Origin: an uncultured Lachnospiraceae bacterium
Lineage (GTDB): Bacteria > Bacillota > Clostridia > Lachnospirales > Lachnospiraceae
Length of the DNA stretch: 64,000 bases
Direction: 5' to 3'
Assembly: GCA_900546325.1 (NCBI GenBank)
Contig: URCR01000006.1
Location: 21,295 to 85,294 of the forward strand
Below the pieces are notes generated by a model that ran no database searches, had not been told where the DNA came from, and worked only from the letters and a program-made list of their open reading frames with translations. A program made the translations under genes and the position numbers. Of this stretch, positions 58,762-64,000 are shown piece after piece (position 1 is the first letter of the stretch; the number at the start of each line of letters is the position of its first letter).

Positions 58762-59781
58762 TTAGAACTGCTTTAAGAAACGGATGTCATTTTCATAGAG
58801 CAGACGCATGTCGTCAATCTCATATTTTAACAGTGCAATACGCTCCAGACCGACACCGAATGCAAATCCATTGTACTCTTCCGGATCAATTCCGCACATT
58901 TCCAGCACATGTGGATGAACCATACCACATCCTAAAATCTCAATCCATCCGGAACCTTTACAGAAACGACATCCTTTTCCGCCACACTTAAAGCAAGTTA
59001 CGTCCACCTCAGCGCTCGGCTCTGTGAACGGGAAGTGGTGTGGTCTGAATTTCGTCTTTGTCTCCGGCCCGAATAATTCTTTGGCAAATACTTCCAGTGT
59101 TCCTTTTAAGTCTGCGAAAGAAATATTTTTGTCGATCACAAGTCCTTCAATCTGGTGGAAAGACGGAGAGTGTGTCGCATCCACTTCATCGGAACGGAAC
59201 ACACGTCCCGGAGCTATCATACGAATCGGAAGTTCTCCCTTTTCCATCACACGCGCCTGTACCGGAGAAGTCTGTGTGCGGAGCACGATATCTTTATTAA
59301 TATAGAAGGTATCCTGCTCATCTTTTGCCGGATGATCCGCCGGAATGTTTAACTTCTCGAAGTTGTACTCATCGTATTCCACTTCCGGTCCTTCCACAAC
59401 CTCATATCCCATGCCGATAAAGATACGCTCTACCTCTTCTAACGCGATCGTATTTGGATGACGGTGTCCGACCATATTTTTCTTCGATGGCAGTGTCACA
59501 TCGATGACTTCGGATTTTAACTGCTCTTCGCGAAGCGCTCTCTCCATCTTTGTCTTTGTCTCTTCCAACAGCTGCTCAATCGCCTCTCTCGCCTCATTGA
59601 CAAGCTGTCCCACCTTCGGTCTGTCTTCCGGGGCAACATCTTTCATCCCTTTTAAGACCGCTGTCAGTTCTCCCTTTTTCCCAAGAAATCTGACTTTTAC
59701 ATCATTCAATTTTTCCGGTGCATCGGCAGCCTGGATCAGTCTGACTGCTTCTTCTTTGATGCTCTGTAATTTTTCCTTCAT
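58762..59781 (-). CDS. pheS: Phenylalanine-tRNA ligase alpha subunit
   Basis: Catalytic subunit, 339 residues as in Bacillus. N-terminal coiled coil, then class II motifs: RHPNTIALEEVERIFIGMGY, LRTQTSPVQARVMEKGELP, PGRVFRSDEVDATHSPSFHQ, and motif 3 GFAFGVGLERIALLKYEID. TAGGAGG before the ATG at 59781 sets the start. Preceded by a T-box leader. Confidence 0.97.
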   Translation of the reverse strand: MKEKLQSIKEEAVRLIQAADAPEKLNDVKVRFLGKKGELTAVLKGMKDVAPEDRPKVGQLVNEAREAIEQLLEETKTKMERALREEQLKSEVIDVTLPSKKNMVGHRHPNTIALEEVERIFIGMGYEVVEGPEVEYDEYNFEKLNIPADHPAKDEQDTFYINKDIVLRTQTSPVQARVMEKGELPIRMIAPGRVFRSDEVDATHSPSFHQIEGLVIDKNISFADLKGTLEVFAKELFGPETKTKFRPHHFPFTEPSAEVDVTCFKCGGKGCRFCKGSGWIEILGCGMVHPHVLEMCGIDPEEYNGFAFGVGLERIALLKYEIDDMRLLYENDIRFLKQF

Positions 59782-59802
59782 CTTTTCTGATTCCTCCTAA
59801 AT

Positions 59803-60098
59803 AAAAAAATCCCCGTCCCAAAAAGGGACGAGGTCTATCGCGGTACCACCCTAATTCCTGCTCTTAAGAGTCAGGCTCTCGGACTGCGTAACGTGCAGAT
59901 ACGTCATCTTCTACTAAGTTCCCGGACATCCACTGTCTGGGATCCTTTCTAAAATGCAGCTCCCGTGGGAAATTCGATCCCTATCTGAACTAAAGGAAAC
60001 TTCCAGCCGATGATCTCCTCTCTCTGTTAGAAAATAGTTCTCTACTGACACGTTCAACGCCTTTGATTTATCAATAACTCATTTGATTGTCTGAATCA
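59803..60098 (-). promoter_or_regulatory. T-box leader of pheST with terminator
   Basis: The T-box sequence GGTGGTACCGCG lies at 59839-59850 (minus strand), next to a terminator stem (59825-59833 with 59811-59819) followed by a run of seven T (59803-59809). Upstream, AGAGAGAGGAG matches the 5' part of Stem I. Uncharged tRNA-Phe is expected to bind and favour read-through; the specifier triplet would be TTC or TTT, but I could not place it with certainty. Confidence 0.92.
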
Positions 60099-60104
60099 CT
60101 TACT

Positions 60105-60132
60105 ATTTTATCATAGGTTTTTGTGATGTCAA
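60105..60132 (-). promoter_or_regulatory. Promoter of the pheST T-box leader
   Basis: On the minus strand: -35 TTGACA (60127-60132), 16-base spacer, -10 TAAAAT (60105-60110) with an extended TG. A palindrome TCAAGTG-N6-CACTTGA (60129-60148) overlaps the -35. Confidence 0.72.
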
Positions 60133-60240
60133 GTGCTATTTCACTTGAGTTTCCGCAATTTTATCCACAGAATCTATGATCATCCTTGCTGATTATAAAC
60201 AACTTTTCAAAAATACCAAAAATATAAGGAATCCTATTCC

Positions 60241-60326
60241 TTTTTGATGTAAAATTTAATCACCACAAAAAAATCGTACTAAACAAAAAAGAGGAGGATT
60301 CCCTGTGGTTAATTTTACATCAAAAA
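60241..60326 (+). repeat. Inverted repeat enclosing a ribosome site
   Basis: Arms 60241-60267 and 60304-60326 share TTTTTGATGTAAAATT and CACCACA/TGTGG-type ends with a few unmatched bases. The loop holds GAGGAGG. Such a leader hairpin can hide the ribosome site of a transposase gene in transcripts that enter from outside. Confidence 0.6.
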
Positions 60327-60394
60327 CTTATCAAATGAAACGGGAAATTTTAACTTTTTCAACTATAAATGAGCAAGTTCGTGATTTTGCATAA
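60305..60394 (+). pseudogene. Transposase remnant (first ~20 codons kept)
   Basis: GAGGAGG followed by a GTG start gives VVNFTSKTYQMKREILTF, which looks like the N-terminus of a Clostridia insertion-element transposase; from about codon 20 the sequence changes and stops at 60394 after 29 codons. Family assignment is uncertain. Confidence 0.4.
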
Positions 60395-60697
60395 AAGAAA
60401 GGCACCTTGAATTCGATAGTGTTGTATAATGAAAGTGACAAAACAAACATCTACAACATTTACGAAAGAAGGTGCCTCTTGCAAAGACTATACATCATTC
60501 CTCATTCATATACAACCAGTTTAAGAAATTAAACTTATGCAAATTTTATTCAAATAATAGTCTAAACTATCGGTTTTCTTAATTCAAGCTAACGTCTGAA
60601 CAGTAACACAAATACATTCAATAATACTATTGGTGCATGAAATTTTATTGTAGTGTTAATATACGAATGGTATAATATGGATATAAAGAAAGCGATA

Positions 60698-62493
60698 GTC
60701 GAGTAGACTAAAACCTTGCAACTTTAGCCCCTCACAGATCCGTACGTGCGGCTTTCCCGCATACGGCTCCTCATAATAACATTCATTTAATATAAGCAAT
60801 AGTACGTCTTTGGTTTCGCAAGCGGATAACACTTTAACATTTCCCAGTAACCGCCCCATGTATAGGCTCTTCTGCAACCACGGCGATTTACCGCTTTGAA
60901 TAGGAATTGCTGTACTCTATGTAGAAATGCACACAATCTTCTATAATTCCATGTTACTCCATAATAGCGATAATGCCCCACAAGCTTCACATTTAGTTCT
61001 TTTATGATTTCTCTAACCGGTCGGTTTCGATTCTCATATATCCAGAGTTTGTAATCTTTCAGCTTGCGTTCAAACTTTTTACGAGATGTTTGCAACTTCA
61101 CTGCAAAAGTTCCCTTTCTTGTTTTCCCACAATAAAAGGTAAAGCCTAGGAAGTCAAATGCTTCTGGTTTTCCTTCTCCTCTGGCTGTTCTGTTAGCTTC
61201 TGCAAATCTCCCAAATTCAATTAACCTGCTTTTACTGCTTTCCAGTTCAAGATTGAATTGTTCCATCCGCTCTTTCAGAGCTGAATAGTACCACTCTGCT
61301 TCTGACTTATACTGGAATCCAGCTACAAAATCATCTGCAAAATTCACCAGAAAACAGTCGCCTTTTAACATCTTTTTCACCACAAATTTAAACCACAGTG
61401 TCAATACGTTATGCATGTATATATTCGCTAGCATCGGACTCATGACCGACCCCTGTGCCGAGCCTTCCTCTGTTGATTCAAATTTTCCATCTTCCATTAT
61501 TCCAGCCTTTAAATATTTCTTTATCAGCCAGAGCAGGTTTGGGTCTTGTATATGCCATTCCAGAAATCTCATCATCCAGTTATGGTTAATGTGGTCGAAA
61601 AATCCTTTAATATCAGCGTCTACTATGTAGCTGTTTTTCCCATAACTGATTCTCTGATATACTTCTTTTACCGCTTCGTGGCAACCTCTGTTTGGTCTAA
61701 ATCCATACATGCAGTTCAGAAATCTTGGTTCGTAGATTGCTTCCAGTACTTTCTTTACTGACATTTGGACAATCTTGTCCTCATAAGAGGCTATTCCCAG
61801 CGGTCGTATTTTTCCATTTCCCTTTGGTATATGTACCCTCAATGATGGGAGTGGTTTAAAAGATTTGTTCTTTAACCTCTGTACTAAATCTTTGATATTT
61901 CTATCAAGGTTCTCTCCGTATTCTTCCTTTGTCACCTTATCAACACCAACCGCCTTTTTACCATCTAATTCTTTATGGCATTGTTTCAGCAAATCCGCAT
62001 TTATCAAATGATATATGGATGTGAATACAAGTTTCTTTGATTTTGCCGATATTTCAGCTATTCTTTCTAATTTCCTTCCCTCCATCGGCATTACCCAATT
62101 TCATCAGTACTATGAAACTGTCCGACTACCTGTTATCCGTTTGAAGTTCTCCATTTTCAGTTGAAACTTCATACTCTTGTACGAGAGACAACAGGTTCTC
62201 CCCAGTTGATGTGTGCCCACAATGTCAAGCATGATTGGCCCTTTGACCCCGCAGCGCCACACAACTCTCGCCATAATGATTTGTGTGCTGTTGACTTCCG
62301 CACCAGTTAAGACGTCGGCCTACTGAAGTTAACTTTTCGAGGCTCAATAGCATTGCAACCCTGCTTTCTTGCTGTCTACGCTTGTCAGTTGCTGTTACCA
62401 ACAACATCCCAAGACTCGCTATTATCTGCTTGGCTAGACCTTGGATAAATCGGATTCCCACCGACTTGGTTACACACCCTTAGCTGGGCTCAC
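60698..62493 (-). mobile_element. Group II intron (about 1.8 kb)
   Basis: 5' end: GTGAGCCCAGC beginning at 62493 (the GUGNG start of bacterial group II introns). Domain V is clear at 60737-60769 (GAGCCGTATGCGG, GAAA loop, CCGCACGTACGG). Domain VI follows (GGGGCTAAAG...TTTTAGTC) and the 3' end is near 60698. The encoded maturase occupies the domain IV position. The 400 bases upstream of the maturase form domains I-III. Ends are approximate by a few bases. Confidence 0.85.
60787..62091 (-). CDS. ltrA: Group II intron reverse transcriptase/maturase
   Basis: 434 residues. Reverse transcriptase blocks: IPKGNGKIRPLGIASYEDKI, YGFRPNRGCHEAV, VDADIKGFFDHI (D160), EEGSAQGSVMSPMLANIYM and the catalytic FADD at 251-254 (variant of YADD). 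The maturase domain X follows (IIKELNVKLVGHYRYYGV). No HNH endonuclease domain, so mobility would rely on single-stranded or replication-fork targets. No internal stop, so it may be active. Confidence 0.9.
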   Translation of the reverse strand: MPMEGRKLERIAEISAKSKKLVFTSIYHLINADLLKQCHKELDGKKAVGVDKVTKEEYGENLDRNIKDLVQRLKNKSFKPLPSLRVHIPKGNGKIRPLGIASYEDKIVQMSVKKVLEAIYEPRFLNCMYGFRPNRGCHEAVKEVYQRISYGKNSYIVDADIKGFFDHINHNWMMRFLEWHIQDPNLLWLIKKYLKAGIMEDGKFESTEEGSAQGSVMSPMLANIYMHNVLTLWFKFVVKKMLKGDCFLVNFADDFVAGFQYKSEAEWYYSALKERMEQFNLELESSKSRLIEFGRFAEANRTARGEGKPEAFDFLGFTFYCGKTRKGTFAVKLQTSRKKFERKLKDYKLWIYENRNRPVREIIKELNVKLVGHYRYYGVTWNYRRLCAFLHRVQQFLFKAVNRRGCRRAYTWGGYWEMLKCYPLAKPKTYYCLY

Positions 62494-62505
62494 AACTGGG
62501 AGTTG

Positions 62506-62850
62506 TTATTCTATACGAACATTGACGGGGCTCACTGTAAGTTCTCCAATGCCTTCCACTCTGTACCATTTTCCTCGCTCAAGTTTAATTGTATCGCCTA
62601 CCCTAGAAGTAATGTAACCTATTACATAAGTTTCTCCGCTTTCAATATCCGTAAATACAACATCTGTATCAGCAGTACCAGTAACTTTTACCTTTCCGCC
62701 AACAGGCTGTATCTGTTCGCATTTCACTATCTCACCACCTGAAAGGGTGAAAGTGTGCATCTTAATATAGCTGTTATAACTTATGCCGATTATGATGACA
62801 GCAAGTGGGATTGCAACTCCCAGCGCTCGTTTCAACCGTTTCTTATCCAT
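62506..62850 (-). CDS. Small membrane-anchored protein of mobile-element type
   Basis: 114 residues. One N-terminal helix (ALGVAIPLAVIIIGISYNSY) and a small beta-rich extracytoplasmic part (KVKVTGTADTDVVFTDIESG, LERGKWYRVEGIGEL). GGGGGAGG precedes the ATG at 62850. I do not recognise a named family with certainty; the position next to an integrase suggests mobile-element cargo. The group II intron is inserted 13 bases past its stop. Confidence 0.7.
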   Translation of the reverse strand: MDKKRLKRALGVAIPLAVIIIGISYNSYIKMHTFTLSGGEIVKCEQIQPVGGKVKVTGTADTDVVFTDIESGETYVIGYITSRVGDTIKLERGKWYRVEGIGELTVSPVNVRIE

Positions 62851-62993
62851 CTATTACACCTCCCCCAAATTATAATTTAACTATCTAATCCTCAAAAACC
62901 ATTGATTTTTCAAGGCTTCACGCCTATTTTTCATTCAAACCTTATCTGTTTGCCCTTGTTTTTGCCCTTACGAGCCGAAACTAGGGCAACTTT
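62851..62993. other. 143-base gap between integrase and small gene
   Basis: AT-rich, with the short direct repeat TTTGCCCTTG / TTTTTGCCCTT near 62948-62973. It could hold an attachment core, but nothing proves this. Confidence 0.25.
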
Positions 62994-64000
62994 TTATTCC
63001 TCGCCGACCACCTTATCCAGCAGCCTTGCAGAAGTACGCTTCGCTTCCCTTGTAGAGTGAGCGTAGATGTTCATTGTGGTACTGACATTGGAGTGTCCAA
63101 GAAGTTCCTGCACATCTTTCGGCTTTGCGCCGCCGGACAGCAGATTGCTTGTGTAGGTGTGGCGGAGCGTGTGGAAATGGAAATCCTCAAGCCCTTTCAC
63201 TTTCTTCTTTGCCGCCCTGCACATAATCCCTACCGTACTCGGCGCTTCATACGCCCCGTCTGCTCTCAGGCAGACAAAGGAGATTCCCTTGTAGTCCTCC
63301 GGGACTTCCTCTGTCCTTTGCAGGCTGTAAACCTCGTAATAGGTGCGCCCTTTTTCCTTTACTTCTTTGTAGTAGTTCAGGTGATAAAGCTCCCCGTAGC
63401 GGAAACGGTTTTTGCGTTGTTCTGTTCTTGCCGCCCGCAGGATTACCGCCAGTGTGTCGCAGAAATCAACGGTGCGAACTTTGCTCCGCTTTGTCGTTCC
63501 CACTTCGGTTGTGTGCCTTGTTCCGTTATAGCGCATACTGCGGCGTACCGTGAGATATTGTTCCTCAAGGTTAATATCCTGCCAAGTCAAGCCGCATACT
63601 TCCCCGATACGAAGCCCCGTGTAGTACGCTATCTGCACAGGCAGCAAAGCGGGATTATCTTTTGCCTTGAGAAATTCCTCCAGCTTTTGGAACTGTTCAT
63701 GGGTGATAGTAGGAATACTGGCGGTATCTTCCTCACTGTCCGAGAAAATATCCGTTTCCTGCTTCCTGCCCCTCAGTTTCACATACTGCATAGGGTTAAA
63801 GGTAATCAGCTTTTTCGGGAATACCGCAAAGCGGAAGGAATTTTGCAGCACCGCCGAGAATAGGAGCATATACCCTTTGCTCATAGGCTTTGAGGTTGTC
63901 CCGTCCGGGTTTGTTCCACCGTAGCTCACGTACTCAGAAGTAGCTGTGTAAAGAGCTTTTGTCAGTTTCCCAGAATACCGATTGCTTTTTTTAACACTTC
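62994..64000 (-). CDS. int: Tyrosine site-specific integrase (5' end outside window)
   Basis: 335 codons are visible and the frame stays open to the right edge (KKSNRYSGKLTKALYTATSE precedes the first internal GTG), so the N-terminus lies beyond the window. Catalytic residues: Arg in YTGLRIGEVCGL, the HTLRH box in FHFHTLRHTYTSNLLSGG, His in LLGHSNVSTT and the Tyr in MNIYAHS. Tn916/Tn1549-like integrase of an integrative and conjugative element. Since integrases usually lie at one end and read outward, the body of the element probably extends right of the window. Confidence 0.92.
   Translation of the reverse strand, partial: SVKKSNRYSGKLTKALYTATSEYVSYGGTNPDGTTSKPMSKGYMLLFSAVLQNSFRFAVFPKKLITFNPMQYVKLRGRKQETDIFSDSEEDTASIPTITHEQFQKLEEFLKAKDNPALLPVQIAYYTGLRIGEVCGLTWQDINLEEQYLTVRRSMRYNGTRHTTEVGTTKRSKVRTVDFCDTLAVILRAARTEQRKNRFRYGELYHLNYYKEVKEKGRTYYEVYSLQRTEEVPEDYKGISFVCLRADGAYEAPSTVGIMCRAAKKKVKGLEDFHFHTLRHTYTSNLLSGGAKPKDVQELLGHSNVSTTMNIYAHSTREAKRTSARLLDKVVGEE

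Larger units (their letters stand above)
60133..60697. other. AT-rich insertion-sequence debris
   Basis: 565 bases without an intact gene. It holds the inverted repeat and transposase start at 60241-60394, then a second small cluster: GGCACCTT (60401-60408) and AAGGTGCC (60469-60476) as inverted copies, TATAAT at 60425, and a short open frame from 60430 (MKVTKQTSTTFTKEGASC) that ends near 60525. Both look like the left ends of unrelated insertion elements with the rest lost. Beyond 60525 I see nothing definite. Confidence 0.5.

Noticed and set aside
60656..60877. 73-codon open frame at the 3' end of the intron
   Set aside because: It runs through domains V and VI and the end of the maturase gene in another frame; no ribosome site.
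62225..62461. 78-codon open frame upstream of the maturase
   Set aside because: It lies in the structured 5' part of the group II intron and has no coding signature.

Overview
The window looks like a chromosome segment of a gut-type Gram-positive Clostridia, most likely Lachnospiraceae (the family is an inference; the species cannot be named from this sequence). The reasons are moderate GC, strong AGGAGG ribosome sites, sigma-A promoters, a T-box in front of pheST, two cobalamin riboswitches, a complete anaerobic (early-cobalt) B12 pathway, a sensory-type [FeFe] hydrogenase, a group II intron and the edge of an integrase-bearing element. Almost everything is transcribed from the minus strand; the clear exception is the cobalt import and insertion block at 11.7-15.3 kb.

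Layout. 1-8.4 kb: a sugar operon (binding protein, two permeases, GH2 beta-galactosidase, GH65 phosphorylase cut by the left edge) behind a near-consensus promoter with a palindrome in its spacer. 8.7-11.1 kb: threonine catabolism (tdh, kbl). 11.2-15.3 kb, plus strand: cobalamin riboswitch, cbiMNQO cobalt transporter and cbiK cobaltochelatase. 15.3-30.9 kb, minus strand: 15 adjoining B12 genes in the order cbiD, cbiL, cbiF, cbiG, cbiH, cbiJ-E-T fusion, cbiA, cobT, cobU, cobS, a degenerate cobU fused to cobC, cbiB, cobD, cbiP, cbiC, driven by a second cobalamin riboswitch. 31.3-34.8 kb: a three-gene operon of NuoE-like ferredoxin, PAS-domain [FeFe]-hydrogenase-like protein and SpoIIE-type phosphatase. 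35.0-37.7 kb: a large surface-anchored beta-propeller protein. 37.8-43.4 kb: an Opp/Dpp-type importer. 43.6-46.6 kb: a second sugar importer. 46.9-54.3 kb: queA, RDD protein, sppA and two YhgE/Pip membrane proteins. 54.6-59.8 kb: eno, then pheT and pheS under a T-box. 60.1-64 kb: insertion-sequence debris, a group II intron with its maturase, a small mobile-element-type gene and a tyrosine integrase running off the right edge.

How the parts work together. The two riboswitches place cobalt uptake and chelation (plus strand) and corrin ring assembly plus nucleotide-loop assembly (minus strand) under the same ligand; the two transcripts converge at 15.31 kb. CbiMNQO imports cobalt, CbiK inserts it, CbiL/F/G/H/D/J/E/T/C build cobyrinate, CbiA and CbiP amidate it, CobD and CbiB add aminopropanol phosphate, and CobU, CobT, CobS and CobC attach the lower ligand. 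Not in the window: uroporphyrinogen-III methylase and precorrin-2 oxidase, the corrinoid adenosyltransferase, and any lower-ligand synthesis genes.

Start codons were moved downstream of the longest open frame where a ribosome site clearly points to an internal ATG. Functions rest on motifs read by eye; no database search was run.
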